A stretch of DNA of 64,000 nt from Microcoleus sp. FACHB-1515 (GCF_014696105.1 NZ_JACJPO010000030.1:88903-152902); one strand, 5' to 3'. Positions 1 through 10,219 are shown, counted from the first letter of the stretch. The notes: generated by a model not told the origin, from the letters alone. Numbers and translations are program-made.

Positions 1-2
1 AC

Positions 3-572
3 AATGCACGCAACGATGATCACGAATCGGATGCGCCGACCCTGACGCTCACAGACGAAGCGGGGCGATCGCTCGTTTGCTACATTGAGCATTCGCTGGA
101 AGTCGAAGGGCAAGAATATGTGCTGCTGCTGCCTGTCGATGCGCCGATCGAAATTTTTGCTTGGGAGCCAGACGAAGAAGACGACGAAGCCGAAACGCTC
201 GTTGATATCGAAGACGAAGAAATTGACGAAGTGTTTTCTACTGCCCGCGCAGTCATGGCCGAACAGGATTTAACCTTGTCGCGGACGGCTTTGACCTTGA
301 CCGCATCCGGCGAAATTCCACCCGCCGAAGAAGACGACATCATCACGCTCGACATTGAAGATGAAGGAATGCCCGAAGCAGAATCCGAACAGTTTCAACT
401 GCTCGGCAATTTCTTCTATGAAGAGCAGGAATACGCGATTTGCACTCCGCTCGATCCGCTTTTGTTTTTTGCTCGGATGGACAAAACAGGCAAACCTGAG
501 CTACTATCACCAGCGGAATTTCAAGCCATTCGATCGCAGCTTGAAGACCAGCTTTTCGATGAAATGGAATAG
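3..572 (+). CDS. DUF3727 domain protein, 5' end outside the window
   Basis: The frame is open from the first bases, so the start lies upstream of the window; about 189 residues are visible. The visible part begins with a DUF1292-like segment (LTDEAGRSLVCYIEHSLEV, near positions 42-98) and continues with a very acidic region and a C-terminal part ending ELLSPAEFQ...QLFDEME. This matches the cyanobacterial/plastid DUF3727 family, whose biochemical function is unknown. It lies 37 bp before mltG on the same strand, and the order DUF3727-mltG-yqeG-proB is one I recall from other cyanobacteria. The family call is from recognition of the sequence; no function is inferred. Confidence 0.85.
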   Translation, partial: NARNDDHESDAPTLTLTDEAGRSLVCYIEHSLEVEGQEYVLLLPVDAPIEIFAWEPDEEDDEAETLVDIEDEEIDEVFSTARAVMAEQDLTLSRTALTLTASGEIPPAEEDDIITLDIEDEGMPEAESEQFQLLGNFFYEEQEYAICTPLDPLLFFARMDKTGKPELLSPAEFQAIRSQLEDQLFDEME

Positions 573-609
573 CCTAGATTTGCTTGCCAATCGCCCAAGG
601 GGTTGACTC

Positions 610-1686
610 ATGACGATCGCCCGCCGCATCTCCAAAGGATTTTTCTACCTGCTTGTGTTTCCAGCCACGCTGGGCGTTTGCGCTTGGCAGGGCTGGTCGT
701 GGTGGAGTTGGGCAACCGCTCCTGCCCGCGCCGGAGAAGCCGCCGACAGCACCGTGCAAATCGAAATCCCGCCGGGAACATCTGCCCAGCAAATCGGTGC
801 AGATCTAGAGTCCGCAGGCCTGATTCGATCGCGCCGAGCCTGGAATTTGTGGACGCGCTGGCAAGGCTTGCAAAATCGCGAAGGCGGCTTTCAGGCAGGC
901 ACGTATGAGCTTTCGCCTGCCAGTCCGCTCGATGAAATCGCCAATCAGGTTTGGCAGGGCGATGTCGTGCAGGCCAGCTTCACGATTCCCGAAGGCTGGT
1001 CGATGCGACAGATGGCTGCTTATTTCGAGGAAGAAGGCTTCTTCTCGGCTGATGCGTTTCTTGCTGCGGCTCGCCAAGTGCCTTACGATCGCTACCCCTG
1101 GCTGCCCAAAGATCTGCCGCATCTCGAAGGCTTTTTGTTTCCCGACACCTACCAAACGCCGGAAAATCCCACGCCCGAACAGGTGGTGAATCAAATGCTC
1201 GATCGCTTCGAGCAAGTCGCCCTCCCCGTCTATCAAGAAGGGCAATCGGACTACAGCCTCAAGGACTGGGTGACGCTATCGAGCATTGTCGAAAAAGAAT
1301 CGGTTGTGGATGAGGAACGAGACACGATCGCCAGTGTCTTCGCTCGTCGCCTACGGGAATCCATTCCGCTTGGGGCTGACCCGACTGTGGAATATGCGTT
1401 TAACCTGCGGCAGGCTCCGGGTCAACCGCTGACGCTGGCTCAGGTGCGTCAGCCTTCGCCCTACAACACCTACATTAATGCGGGCTTGCCACCCACGCCG
1501 ATCGCCAGTCCGGGACTTGCCAGCCTCGAAGCGTCCTTGAAGCCGCAAGATACGGAATACCTTTACTTTGTGGCTCGCTATGACGGCACGCATGTTTTCA
1601 GCCGCACCCTGGCCGAACATGAAGCCGCCCAGATCAAAATTCAAGATGATCTGGCCGCGCAGCCGTCTGAGAGCACTCCCAACTAG
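610..1686 (+). CDS. mltG: Endolytic murein transglycosylase MltG (YceG-like)
   Basis: The 358-residue protein has one N-terminal membrane segment (about residues 8-25) followed by a periplasmic YceG domain. MltG cuts nascent glycan strands and helps set their length at the inner membrane. Visible family signatures are the region around SIVEKES (about residues 216-222, with the glutamate expected to be catalytic), PLGADPTVEYAF, and the closing part SPYNTYINAGLPPTPIASPG. Length and architecture are usual for the family. The start follows the DUF3727 stop by 37 bp, suggesting co-transcription with it. Confidence 0.95.
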   Translation: MTIARRISKGFFYLLVFPATLGVCAWQGWSWWSWATAPARAGEAADSTVQIEIPPGTSAQQIGADLESAGLIRSRRAWNLWTRWQGLQNREGGFQAGTYELSPASPLDEIANQVWQGDVVQASFTIPEGWSMRQMAAYFEEEGFFSADAFLAAARQVPYDRYPWLPKDLPHLEGFLFPDTYQTPENPTPEQVVNQMLDRFEQVALPVYQEGQSDYSLKDWVTLSSIVEKESVVDEERDTIASVFARRLRESIPLGADPTVEYAFNLRQAPGQPLTLAQVRQPSPYNTYINAGLPPTPIASPGLASLEASLKPQDTEYLYFVARYDGTHVFSRTLAEHEAAQIKIQDDLAAQPSESTPN

Positions 1687-1952
1687 CGCGATCGCCCCAA
1701 AAACTCGATAGAATGGGAAAACTGCCGCTTTGCTGAAGCGCTGCTTTCAGGTAGAAATTGCGCTTGAGAAATGGTCGCCCGCTGCTTGCAGTTTCGAGCG
1801 CGTGCAGTCATGCCGCATACATTTTCTCAGCGGGCGATGGTCGGCCACTGCAAGACGGGTGCTTGCTGAAAAGCTTTTCGATCGGGGTGCTTCAATAGGC
1901 AAGCCGCAAATCCTTCTACTGCATTCATTCACTTTTTCAATCGAAACGGCTT
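1687..1952. other. mltG-yqeG spacer, no gene recognised
   Basis: This 266 bp stretch has no convincing coding frame. It contains small imperfect palindromes (for example around 1724-1760) but no clear terminator. A promoter for yqeG is likely here but I cannot place it. Confidence 0.4.
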
Positions 1953-2480
1953 ATGTCTTGGGGCAAACTGCTACAACCCGACTTAGTTTTAGGCGAGCCA
2001 ATTTTGAGCTTGACGCCAGAAATTTTGCATCAGAACAACCTAAAAGGCTTGGTGCTCGACGTAGATGAAACACTAGTGCCCATGAGTTTGGCCGAAGTGT
2101 CTGAGGATCTACAAATTTGGGTGCAAACGCTCCGACCCAGCGTGTCGCTGTGGCTTGTCAGCAACAATCTCAGCCAAAATCGCATCAGCCGCATTGCCGA
2201 AGCGCTGAATCTGCCCTACATTCTGGGCGCAAGAAAACCGTCACGGCGCAAGCTGCGGCAGGCCGTTGAAGCGATGGACATTCCGATCGAGCAGGTGGCA
2301 ATGGTGGGCGATCGCTTGTTCACCGATGTGCTGGCCGGAAATCGACTCGGTATGTTCACGATTTTAGTGGAACCGATGGTTGATCCGGCCAAGGTTGCCC
2401 AGCGCTATCCTGTCCGCACCGTTGAGGTTTGGCTGTCGCAGGCTTTGGGTGCCACACTTCCCTCCAACAGCAAGACTTAA
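1953..2480 (+). CDS. yqeG: YqeG family HAD IIIA-type phosphatase
   Basis: This 175-residue protein is of the haloacid dehalogenase superfamily. Motif I is seen as LDVDETLVP (nucleophile Asp at about residue 37), motif II as the SNN in WLVSNNLS, the conserved lysine in GARKPSRRK, and motif IV as VGDRLFTDVLAGN. The YqeG group is soluble and single-domain; the substrate is not established, and some relatives are phosphatidylglycerophosphate phosphatases. It sits between mltG and proB, and a hairpin follows it at 2630-2664. Confidence 0.9.
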   Translation: MSWGKLLQPDLVLGEPILSLTPEILHQNNLKGLVLDVDETLVPMSLAEVSEDLQIWVQTLRPSVSLWLVSNNLSQNRISRIAEALNLPYILGARKPSRRKLRQAVEAMDIPIEQVAMVGDRLFTDVLAGNRLGMFTILVEPMVDPAKVAQRYPVRTVEVWLSQALGATLPSNSKT

Positions 2481-2629
2481 TCTTTCTTAATCTTTCGCAT
2501 TTGAAGTAAATATAAAGAAAAGATTACGAACAATCAGAAAGTGAGAAATTCCTGGCATTCTAATTACAGTTCAAATGGGGTCAGCGAATTTGAGACCCTA
2601 GCCGATAAATCCCTGTGAATACTGCTGTG

Positions 2630-2664
2630 AAATGCCAGTCCTTACGTTTAGAGGGCTGGCATTT
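2630..2664 (+). terminator. Hairpin after yqeG, terminator-like
   Basis: A 12 bp stem (2630-2641 with 2653-2664, one G-T pair) encloses an 11-base loop. Only four T residues follow, so it is a weak intrinsic terminator or a processing hairpin in the yqeG-proB spacer. Confidence 0.55.
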
Positions 2665-2694
2665 TACGATGAGAATGAGGGATGAGGATGAGGG

Positions 2695-3810
2695 ATGAAG
2701 GCGCAAACGATCGTAATCAAAATTGGAACATCCAGTCTGACTCGTCCGGATAGCGGTTTTTTGGCGCTTTCGACGATCGCCACCCTAGTCGAAACCTTGA
2801 GCGACCTGCGGCGGCAGGGGCATCAGGTGATTTTGGTTTCTTCGGGTGCAGTGGGTGTGGGCAGTGCGCGGCTGGGCTTGACAGAGCGACCGAAAACGAT
2901 CGCCATGAAGCAAGCAGTCGCCGCAGTCGGGCAGGGTCGCCTGATGCGTGTCTATGACGACTTTTTTAGTTCGCTTCAGCAGCCGATCGCGCAAGTTCTA
3001 ATTACCCGCAGCGATCTTGTTCAGCGCAGCCGCTATGTCAATGCGTACCGGACGTTTCGGCAACTGCTGAAGCTGGGTGTGATTCCGATCGTCAACGAAA
3101 ACGACACGCTGGCAACGGAAGAACTCAAGTTTGGCGATAACGATACGCTCTCGGCTCTGGTGGCGAGTTTGGTGAAGGCGGACTGGCTGTTTCTGCTTAC
3201 GGATGTCGATCGCCTCTATTCGGCTGATCCGCGATCGAACCCGGACGCGCAGCCGATCGTCGAGGTGAATCGCATTGCCGACCTGAGCGAACTCAACGTG
3301 GAAGTGGGCGATCGCGGCTCGGCTTGGGGAACGGGCGGCATGGTGACAAAAATCGCCGCTGCGAGAATTGCCACTGCTGCCGGAGTGCGAACGGTAATCA
3401 CCGAGGGACGATCGCCGCACAACATCGATCGCATCCTTCAGGGTGAACCACTGGGGACGCAGTTTAAGCCGGAACAGGAAGCAGTTAGCGCCCGCAAACG
3501 CTGGATTGCACATGGACTGGTGACGGCGGGACGGCTGTATCTCGATGCGGGTGCGGTGGAAGCCGTTCGCAAAGGCGGCAAGTCGCTGCTGGCGGCGGGA
3601 ATTGTTGAAGTCAAAGGCGAATTTCAAAGTCAAGATGCCGTCCAGATTTGCGATCGACACGGCCAGGAAATTGCCAGAGGCATCGTCAACTACAGCAGCA
3701 GCGAACTTCAAAAAATTCGCGGTGCTCGATCCGAGCAAATTCCTCAAATTCTCGGCTATGGCGGAGCGGAAACGGTCGTGCATCGCGACAATTTAGCGAT
3801 CAGCGGCTAG
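2695..3810 (+). CDS. proB: Glutamate 5-kinase
   Basis: The 371-residue enzyme phosphorylates glutamate to gamma-glutamyl phosphate, the first step of proline synthesis. The amino acid kinase domain shows KIGTSSLT near the N terminus, [22 protein letters not shown] and [11 protein letters not shown]-terminal PUA domain (about residues 275-360) is present, as in full-length ProB. An in-frame TGA at 2689 lies just before the chosen ATG, which fixes the start downstream of a run of short GATGAGG-like direct repeats (2667-2697). Its stop overlaps the stop of the opposing UPF0104 gene in the tetranucleotide CTAG. Confidence 0.96.
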   Translation: MKAQTIVIKIGTSSLTRPDSGFLALSTIATLVETLSDLRRQGHQVILVSSGAVGVGSARLGLTERPKTIAMKQAVAAVGQGRLMRVYDDFFSSLQQPIAQVLITRSDLVQRSRYVNAYRTFRQLLKLGVIPIVNENDTLATEELKFGDNDTLSALVASLVKADWLFLLTDVDRLYSADPRSNPDAQPIVEVNRIADLSELNVEVGDRGSAWGTGGMVTKIAAARIATAAGVRTVITEGRSPHNIDRILQGEPLGTQFKPEQEAVSARKRWIAHGLVTAGRLYLDAGAVEAVRKGGKSLLAAGIVEVKGEFQSQDAVQICDRHGQEIARGIVNYSSSELQKIRGARSEQIPQILGYGGAETVVHRDNLAISG

Positions 3811-4748
3811 CGAATCGGAGGACGCACATGCTGCTTGACTTCGTAAAAACTCAGCAGCACGATCGCCACGCCCAGCGGCAAAAAGTAATAGATGCCGCGA
3901 TAGGCCAGCATTGCCCCGATCAAATCGACAGAGGGAATTTTGGCCTCTAGCAGCAGCAGCACGATCGTTTCAAACACGCCCAGCCCACCGGGAACATGGC
4001 TGATCAGTCCGGCCATTTGCGCCAAGAGATACACGCCAAAGAAAGCGGGGAATGAAATGTCGCTCTCTGGCAGCAAAACGTACAGCACACCGCCTGCGAT
4101 CGCCCAGTCGAGCGAGGTCAGCAAAATTTGCAGCAGCGACAGATTAATCGGCAGATGCGGCACAAGCCAGCGGCCAATTTTAATCGATCGCTGACTCACC
4201 AAGCTGGTGATCAAATAGGCCAGTGCCAGCGTCAGAAACAAAACGCTGATCGGTCGAACAGAGGTGAACGGCAGATGCAGCAAAGCTGGAATCGCGATTG
4301 GCTCCAGCCAAAACACCGCGCCACCGATCGCAAATAGCCCGATCCAAAAGCCCAGATTGCTAAAAGCGACGATGCGGGCAATATCGATCGCGCCCATGCC
4401 CCACAGCGAATAGAGCCGATAGCGAATTGCGCCACCCGTCAGAACTGCAAATCCGACACTGTTGCTGATCGCGTAGCTGATAATGGCCGTCAGCAGAACG
4501 CGACGATAGGGCAGCGATCGCCGGACATAGCGCAGGGCAAGCAGGTCATATCCGGTCAGCACCCAGTAGTTCACTACTGTCAGCGCGATCGCACTCAGCA
4601 GCCGCAACTTGGAAATGGCGGCAAGGCTGCGGAGAATGTCTTGATGGTTGTTTTGCCGCAGTTCATGGGCGATCACTGCGATCGACAAGCTGAACATCAG
4701 CACGCCCAGCAGTCCTAAGCCAATTTCAGACAAGCGCTTTCTGTTCAT
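3807..4748 (-). CDS. UPF0104 / lysylphosphatidylglycerol synthase TM-region family membrane protein
   Basis: A 313-residue polytopic membrane protein with about eight hydrophobic segments, resembling the flippase-like membrane part of MprF (COG0392). Family marks are [21 protein letters not shown] and the late [21 protein letters not shown]. The soluble synthetase domain of MprF is absent, so lysyl-PG synthesis itself is not implied; lipid or polyprenol-lipid transport is possible but unproven. It converges on proB with a 4 bp overlap of stop codons. A second member of the same broad family lies at 13569-14525. Confidence 0.85.
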   Translation of the reverse strand: MNRKRLSEIGLGLLGVLMFSLSIAVIAHELRQNNHQDILRSLAAISKLRLLSAIALTVVNYWVLTGYDLLALRYVRRSLPYRRVLLTAIISYAISNSVGFAVLTGGAIRYRLYSLWGMGAIDIARIVAFSNLGFWIGLFAIGGAVFWLEPIAIPALLHLPFTSVRPISVLFLTLALAYLITSLVSQRSIKIGRWLVPHLPINLSLLQILLTSLDWAIAGGVLYVLLPESDISFPAFFGVYLLAQMAGLISHVPGGLGVFETIVLLLLEAKIPSVDLIGAMLAYRGIYYFLPLGVAIVLLSFYEVKQHVRPPIR

Positions 4749-4846
4749 AGAGGTACAGGGATTAGGAGTTGGGCTGGAGCATTGAGGGACTGAGCCGGAT
4801 GAAAGTCAATCGATTGATCGCGGCGAATCACCTCCACCCCTAACCC

Positions 4847-7351
4847 CTAAGTGAGGATTGCGCCGCCCATAAGTTTGCGATAGCGGTAGGCGAGTTCTGA
4901 ACGCATCTCCGGCCAGCTTTCTAGCGTTTCATCTTGGGCGATCGCTTGTTCCGCCGCAGTCCGCGCCAGTTCTAGCACATCTTGATCTTCAACAAGACTC
5001 GCGAGGGCAAAATCCGGCAAACCCGACTGGCGCGTTCCCAGCACTTCCCCTGGCCCCCGAAAGCGCATGTCCATCTCAGAGATGAAAAACCCATCTTGCG
5101 ACTGCTCCAGTACCTTCAGACGCTGCTGCGCGGTTTCCGCTTTGGAACTGCTCATCAGCAAACAGAACGATTGCGCTCCGCCGCGTCCGACGCGCCCGCG
5201 CAACTGGTGAAGCTGCGACAGTCCAAACCGTTCCGCATGTTCAATCAGCATCACGGTTGCATTCGGGACATCCACGCCCACTTCGACGACTGTGGTAGAA
5301 ACAAGAATTTGCGTTTGATTTTGGCGAAACTGCTCGATCGCTTCATCTTTCTCTGCACTCGTCATCCGTCCGTGCAGCAATCCGACTTTGAATTCGGGGA
5401 AAATGGCTTCCTGCAAGCGCTGATGTTCTTCGATCGCCGACTTCAAATCGAGCTTTTCTGATTCATCAACCAGAGGTAGAACCACGTAAACCTGGCGGCC
5501 TTGGGCGATTTCGCGGCGGATCAGATCGTAGGCGTGGGTGCGATCGCGAGCCGCCAAGACGGTTGTGTGAATCGCTTTGCGTCCGGGTGGCAGTTCGTCA
5601 ATTTGGCTGACGTCTAAATCGCCATGCATCGTCAGCGCTAAGGTACGCGGAATCGGCGTTGCGGTCATTGTCAAAACATGCGGCTGTTCGCCTTTTTGCT
5701 GCAATTTGGCTCGCTGCTGCACACCAAAGCGATGCTGCTCATCGATCACGACCAGTCCGAGTTTCTGGAACTTGACGGGATCTTCGATTAGCGCGTGCGT
5801 TCCGACGAGAAGCGGCAGTTCACCCGTTTCTAGCTGCTTGTGAATTTCGCGACGTTTGGCGGTTTTGGTCGATCCGGTCAAGAGTTCGACGGGTAGATGC
5901 AGACGATTGAACCACTCGACTAATTTGCGATAGTGCTGTTCGGCCAACACTTCAGTCGGAGCCATCAACGCCCCCTGATAGCCGGACTGAATCGCCGCCA
6001 GAATTGCCGCCACTGCGACAACGGTTTTTCCCGAACCGACATCGCCCTGCACCAAACGATTCATCGGTACAGGTTTTTGTAAGTCGTTCAAAATGTCGTT
6101 GATGACGCGCTGTTGTGCGCCCGTCAAGGCAAACGGCAGGACGTTGTAAAACTCGTCGAGCAGTTTTCCAGTGGGCGCGAGGACGGCACTCGTTTGTTCC
6201 TGTCGCTGCTGTCTGCGTCGCTGGAGAAGGCCAAGCTGGAGGTAGAAAAATTCATCGAAAATCAGGCGATGGCGGGCACGATCGAGCGCCTTGGAATCCG
6301 GCGGAAAGTGAATGTGCGCGATCGCCTCTTGAATCCCAATTAGCCCATTTTGCTGGCGCAAAACTTCCGGCAAGGCTTCCGGCAACTGCTGAACCGCAGG
6401 CAATGCGGCAACCACAGCCTTTCTCACAAGATCGGCAGGAACGCCTTCAGTTAAAGGATAAATGGGAACGACGCGCCCGACTTTGAGCGAATCGATCGAT
6501 CCACCTTCCGCATCAATCACCTCAAGCTGCGGATCGTCCAGCGTCAAGCCGTACTTCGTTTGCTTGACCAAGCCGGAAGCGGCCACGATCGCTCCCGGTG
6601 GATATTGGCGTTTTTGCTGCTCTTGCCAGCCGCGATTTTGATAGCGCGTTCCGGCATAGAAGCGGCTGATTTTGATTGAGCCGGAGCGATCGCGCAAGAG
6701 CCATTCCAGAATCGTCAGCTTTGGATTGCGCGGGCTGTTGAAGCAGGTGCAGCGCTTCACGACGGCAACCAAGGTTACAGTTTCTCCCGCTTTCGCCTCT
6801 CGGATATCGACCTGACGAGCGTAATCAATGTGGTCACGCGGATAGTAGTAGAGCAGATCGCGGACGGTGAACAGATTGAGTTTTGCCAGCTTTTCGCTAT
6901 TTTTTGGTCCAATTCCCGGTAAGAATGTGACAGCCCAATCGAGTTCAACATGACGACTGGCATCGGCTAGCGCCGTCGTTCGTACAGTCGCTTCTTTGGC
7001 GCGATAGCGCGATACCGTTTCCTCTGCGCTGCGCGATACCGTTCCGGGAGCGCTTCGCGATCGATCCGTCTGCACTTCCGCCTTGGTTTCGACGAGTCGC
7101 TGCGAGTGCATCAGGGCGCGTCTGGCATTGGCGACGAGGTGGCGGCGTTCGATTTCGGTCAGGTCGGGATAGCGGGCAAAGCGATCGCTGATTTCCTGCA
7201 AGCGTTCTTGCTCGACCCTAGGAAGTTCGGCAGGCGGCTCTTTCAAGCTGAGGCTGAGGAATTCGCTGAAGCGATAGCGAGTGCCCAGCACATCGCTGAA
7301 GCCGTGATCGACCTCATAGGAAAGCGCATTTTGCAGCCGTGACCAGTCCAT
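4847..7351 (-). CDS. recG: ATP-dependent DNA helicase RecG
   Basis: The 834-residue protein remodels stalled forks and Holliday junctions. It carries an N-terminal cyanobacterial extension (about 120 residues), the wedge/OB region (LPGIGPKNSEKLAKLNLFTV begins it), and the SF2 helicase core: Walker A GDVGSGKTVVAV, the APTEVLAEQH motif, a DEQH box (VVIDEQHRFGV), TATPIPRTLAL, and the C-terminal helicase motifs STTVVEVGVDVPNA and QLRGRVGRGG. It is the last gene of a run transcribed from rpsB, 28 bp after the unknown gene at 7380-8282. Confidence 0.97.
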   Translation of the reverse strand: MDWSRLQNALSYEVDHGFSDVLGTRYRFSEFLSLSLKEPPAELPRVEQERLQEISDRFARYPDLTEIERRHLVANARRALMHSQRLVETKAEVQTDRSRSAPGTVSRSAEETVSRYRAKEATVRTTALADASRHVELDWAVTFLPGIGPKNSEKLAKLNLFTVRDLLYYYPRDHIDYARQVDIREAKAGETVTLVAVVKRCTCFNSPRNPKLTILEWLLRDRSGSIKISRFYAGTRYQNRGWQEQQKRQYPPGAIVAASGLVKQTKYGLTLDDPQLEVIDAEGGSIDSLKVGRVVPIYPLTEGVPADLVRKAVVAALPAVQQLPEALPEVLRQQNGLIGIQEAIAHIHFPPDSKALDRARHRLIFDEFFYLQLGLLQRRRQQRQEQTSAVLAPTGKLLDEFYNVLPFALTGAQQRVINDILNDLQKPVPMNRLVQGDVGSGKTVVAVAAILAAIQSGYQGALMAPTEVLAEQHYRKLVEWFNRLHLPVELLTGSTKTAKRREIHKQLETGELPLLVGTHALIEDPVKFQKLGLVVIDEQHRFGVQQRAKLQQKGEQPHVLTMTATPIPRTLALTMHGDLDVSQIDELPPGRKAIHTTVLAARDRTHAYDLIRREIAQGRQVYVVLPLVDESEKLDLKSAIEEHQRLQEAIFPEFKVGLLHGRMTSAEKDEAIEQFRQNQTQILVSTTVVEVGVDVPNATVMLIEHAERFGLSQLHQLRGRVGRGGAQSFCLLMSSSKAETAQQRLKVLEQSQDGFFISEMDMRFRGPGEVLGTRQSGLPDFALASLVEDQDVLELARTAAEQAIAQDETLESWPEMRSELAYRYRKLMGGAILT

Positions 7352-7379
7352 GCGAATCGCAGCAAAGATGTCTTTTCAA

Positions 7380-8282
7380 TTATTCCTCATACCACGCCGA
7401 TCGCCATGCGGCTTCGGCTTCGGCAACGGCGCGATCGCGCTGTTTTTTGCGATAGTTGCGCTCTAGCTGCTGCAAGCGGGCAACCAGTGCGCGAATTTGC
7501 GATCGCCCATTTGTCAAAGCAGGCTCGGCAAATTCAATTTCCGCCAGCCGCAGTCGAATCGCAATAATCTGCGTCATCTTCGTTTCCGCTTCTCCGCCCG
7601 TATCGATCAGCAGATTCAGCAGATTCGGCGTACTGCTGGCTGATTCAGCCACAATTCCGGTTTGCGCCGCCACTTCCAAAACGGGCGGCAAGGGCTTGGG
7701 CAGAATTTTGGCTTGATGCAATAGCCGATTAGCAGCTTGAGAAATTGTTTGCAGCACGATCGCCACATTTGCCTCGACGCCCTCGCGCCACTGCTGAAGC
7801 GCTTTCGGCGGAATCGGCTCGTCAAAGCGCAACTGCAAAATGGTGACTTCCAGCAATTCGTCATCTTCAGCCGCATCTTCGTCTGCTTCGCTCGTTTCGT
7901 CTGCTTCCGCTTCGTCCTGATCTCGATCGTCTGCCTGCGGCACAAACAGCATCTCATCAAACTCGTCGTCATCCTCCGTTTGATCAAATTCTGGAGCCGA
8001 TGACGGCTCTTGCAGCGGCAACATCAACTGCTCGATCGCCTGCTGCCCAACCTGCCGCAATGCCTGCTGAAGCCGTTGTCGCTCATCAAAGGAAAGCTTG
8101 AGAAAGCGATCGGGATAGCCCTGCGTACACAGCCGAAAGCTCGCCAGAATAAGCTGCTGCTGCATTGCCTTGGCTAAAGCCGTGAGGTACTGCGTGTAGG
8201 CATCGCGAAATTCTTGGGCGATCGCCTGCGTTGCCTGTTCAAGCTGGACAATTTCGCTTTTGATTCGATCGACTGAAGCCAT
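7380..8282 (-). CDS. Conserved hypothetical, acidic with helical ends
   Basis: I do not recognise this 300-residue protein. It is predicted soluble, without signal peptide or membrane segment. The N-terminal part (about residues 1-95) and C-terminal part (about 225-300) look helical and Q/R/E-rich, and the middle has a strongly acidic stretch (about residues 100-145, many D and E). It lies between tsf and recG on the same strand, 77 bp after tsf and 28 bp before recG, so it is probably expressed with the ribosomal operon. No catalytic motif is visible. Confidence 0.75.
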   Translation of the reverse strand: MASVDRIKSEIVQLEQATQAIAQEFRDAYTQYLTALAKAMQQQLILASFRLCTQGYPDRFLKLSFDERQRLQQALRQVGQQAIEQLMLPLQEPSSAPEFDQTEDDDEFDEMLFVPQADDRDQDEAEADETSEADEDAAEDDELLEVTILQLRFDEPIPPKALQQWREGVEANVAIVLQTISQAANRLLHQAKILPKPLPPVLEVAAQTGIVAESASSTPNLLNLLIDTGGEAETKMTQIIAIRLRLAEIEFAEPALTNGRSQIRALVARLQQLERNYRKKQRDRAVAEAEAAWRSAWYEE

Positions 8283-8359
8283 AGTTTTGAGTCAATTAAA
8301 AACAGCAAAAGACAGGCCGGAAGATGACCTGTCTTTTGGGAAGCGATCGAAACCGCAAC

Positions 8360-9016
8360 TTAACCGCCCGTCTGCGCGGCCACTTCTGCGGCAAAGTCGG
8401 ATTCTTCTTTCTCGATGCCTTCACCCAGGACAAAGCGGGCAAAGCGGCGGACTTGAATATTTTCGCCCAACTGCGCGATGCTTTGCTTCACCATGTCTTC
8501 GACCGTGATGCTCTGGTCGCGGATGTAGGGCTGATCGAGCAGCGTCATTTCCTTGAGGCGCTTTTCGATCCGTCCGGCGACGATTTTTTCGCGAATGTTT
8601 TCCGGCTTGTTTGCCATGTCTTCGCGACCCATTTCGATCGATTTTTCCTTCTCGACAATTTCAGCCGGAATATCGCTGACGCGCACATACTCCACGTTCG
8701 AGTAAGCAGCGATCTGCATGGCGATGTTTTGCACCAGTTCCTTGAAGGCTTCGTTGCGAGCGACGAAATCCGTTTGGCAGTTGACTTCCACCAAAACGCC
8801 GACTCGTCCGCCCGTGTGGATGTAGCTGCCGACCAAGCCTTCAGCCGCAACCTTGCCTGCTTTTTTCTCAGCCGAGGTGATGCCTTTTTGCCGCAGCCAT
8901 TCTTTCGCTTTGGGGATGTCGCCCTCGTTTTCAATCAGGGCTTTCTTCGCGTCCATCATGCCTGCGCCTGTTTCGTCGCGCAGTTGCTTCACTAATTTTG
9001 CGGTTACTTCTGCCAT
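8360..9016 (-). CDS. tsf: Translation elongation factor Ts
   Basis: EF-Ts recycles EF-Tu from GDP to GTP form. The 218-residue protein opens with an N-terminal UBA-like part ([19 protein letters not shown], then MMDAKKAL) and contains the [10 protein letters not shown] core that contacts EF-Tu. This is the short cyanobacterial/plastid-like form rather than the roughly 280-residue E. coli form. An upstream in-frame GTG four codons earlier exists, but the ATG at 9016 matches the family N terminus. It follows rpsB by 83 bp. Confidence 0.97.
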   Translation of the reverse strand: MAEVTAKLVKQLRDETGAGMMDAKKALIENEGDIPKAKEWLRQKGITSAEKKAGKVAAEGLVGSYIHTGGRVGVLVEVNCQTDFVARNEAFKELVQNIAMQIAAYSNVEYVRVSDIPAEIVEKEKSIEMGREDMANKPENIREKIVAGRIEKRLKEMTLLDQPYIRDQSITVEDMVKQSIAQLGENIQVRRFARFVLGEGIEKEESDFAAEVAAQTGG

Positions 9017-9099
9017 TGTCTCAATCACTCTCTCAAATTTTTAGTGTGACGCGATCGCTGGGGATGAGTCATGACGCGCAAAACTCATCCCAAATCAAA

Positions 9100-9885
9100 C
9101 TAGCTTTCGGCTTCCTCGTCTTCCGGCGCAAACTCAGCTTCGTAGTCGTATTCTTCTTCTGCGCCTTCGTAGTCGTATTCTTCTTCGGTATCAGACTGGC
9201 CGTGAATCCCTTTCCCTTCACTGATCGCGTCTGCCAGCCGACCAATGATCAGCTTGATCGATCGAATTGCGTCATCGTTGGCGGGAATCGGAATATCAAC
9301 CGTATCAGGGTCGCAGTTCGTATCCAGAAGCGAGACGATCGGAATTCCCAGCTTTTGGCATTCAGAAACGGCGTTGTATTCGCGGCGCTGGTCAACCAAA
9401 AGAACAATGTCGGGAATTTTCCGCATGTTCTTGATGCCACCCAAGTACTTTTGCAGCTTTTCCAGTTCGCGGCGCAGCGTCGAAGCTTCTTTCTTGGGAA
9501 GCAAATCGAGCGCTCCGGTTTCCTGACGACGTTCGAGGTCTTTGAGGCGATCGACTCGCGTTTTGATCGTCGCCCAGTTCGTCAACATGCCGCCCAGCCA
9601 GCGCTGGTTCACGTAGTACGAGCCGCAGCGCGACGCTTCTTGGGCGATGATGCCTGCTGCCTGCCGCTTCGTGCCGATGAACAGAACTTTTTTGCCTTGC
9701 TCGGAAGCCGTCCGTAAATAGTTGTAGGCGTTGTCCATCAGTTGCGCGGTTTGCACCAAATCAATGATGTGAACGCCGTTGCGGGCGGTGTAGATATACG
9801 GAGCCATCTTCGGATTCCAGCGGCGGGTTTGGTGGCCGAAGTGGACGCCTGACTCAAGCAGTTGAGCCAATGAAACAACGGGCAT
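9100..9885 (-). CDS. rpsB: 30S ribosomal protein S2
   Basis: A 261-residue ribosomal protein of the small subunit. Family signatures are [19 protein letters not shown] at the N terminus, [10 protein letters not shown], and the closing [13 protein letters not shown]. The C terminus has an acidic repeat-like tail ([18 protein letters not shown]). An open frame extends 35 codons upstream, but the ATG at 9885 fits the family N terminus and has a strong AAAGGAG sequence about 8 bases upstream, so the longer form is rejected. It heads the rpsB-tsf-unknown-recG run. Confidence 0.97.
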   Translation of the reverse strand: MPVVSLAQLLESGVHFGHQTRRWNPKMAPYIYTARNGVHIIDLVQTAQLMDNAYNYLRTASEQGKKVLFIGTKRQAAGIIAQEASRCGSYYVNQRWLGGMLTNWATIKTRVDRLKDLERRQETGALDLLPKKEASTLRRELEKLQKYLGGIKNMRKIPDIVLLVDQRREYNAVSECQKLGIPIVSLLDTNCDPDTVDIPIPANDDAIRSIKLIIGRLADAISEGKGIHGQSDTEEEYDYEGAEEEYDYEAEFAPEDEEAES

Positions 9886-10219
9886 GAACTGAAACTCCTT
9901 TCGGGTTAATCCTTCCATCCGGGCGTATTTTTCAAAGCTACAAAAAGCCGAAAAACACCCGAAACCCCGGATGTGTGGGTTTTTAGACAACTTCTCTAGG
10001 ATAGCATGGCAAGAGAGCGGGTGAATTAGCAGTAAACCGAACGGCTGCGATCGAGCTAATCAGGACGGTTCAGCAGCAGGACGGATATCGATCGAACTTC
10101 TCCCCAGCAAAGCCAAAATTCAAATGCATCCAGGTGACAGGTTCATCATTGAAACGCCCGGAGGAGGATTTGGGCGATCGAACCGTGAAAAATAAAGATC
10201 TATTGCGACTTGCCTGCTC
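9886..10219. other. Divergent intergenic region rpsB / RNA ligase-like gene
   Basis: 334 bp between the rpsB start and the gene at 10220. The rpsB-proximal half holds the leader hairpin described separately. The other half has no gene or repeat I can recognise. Promoters for both directions must lie here but are not placed. Confidence 0.5.
9951..9984 (-). promoter_or_regulatory. Hairpin with T-tract in the rpsB leader
   Basis: About 66-100 bases upstream of the rpsB start, an imperfect inverted repeat (9951-9960 with 9977-9984, one bulged base) is followed on the minus strand by T-rich sequence. It looks like a weak terminator or an attenuator in the S2 mRNA leader. Leader-mediated autoregulation of rpsB is known in other bacteria; that this element does it is inference. 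Confidence 0.35.

Noticed and set aside
4749..4846. CCCCTAACCCCTAA near the recG end as telomere-like or regulatory repeat
   Set aside because: Only two short units, best explained as chance or a fragment of a common intergenic repeat.
9886..9990. 35-codon N-terminal extension of S2
   Set aside because: It is not similar to any S2 N terminus and the internal ATG has a strong ribosome site; the stretch is the mRNA leader.
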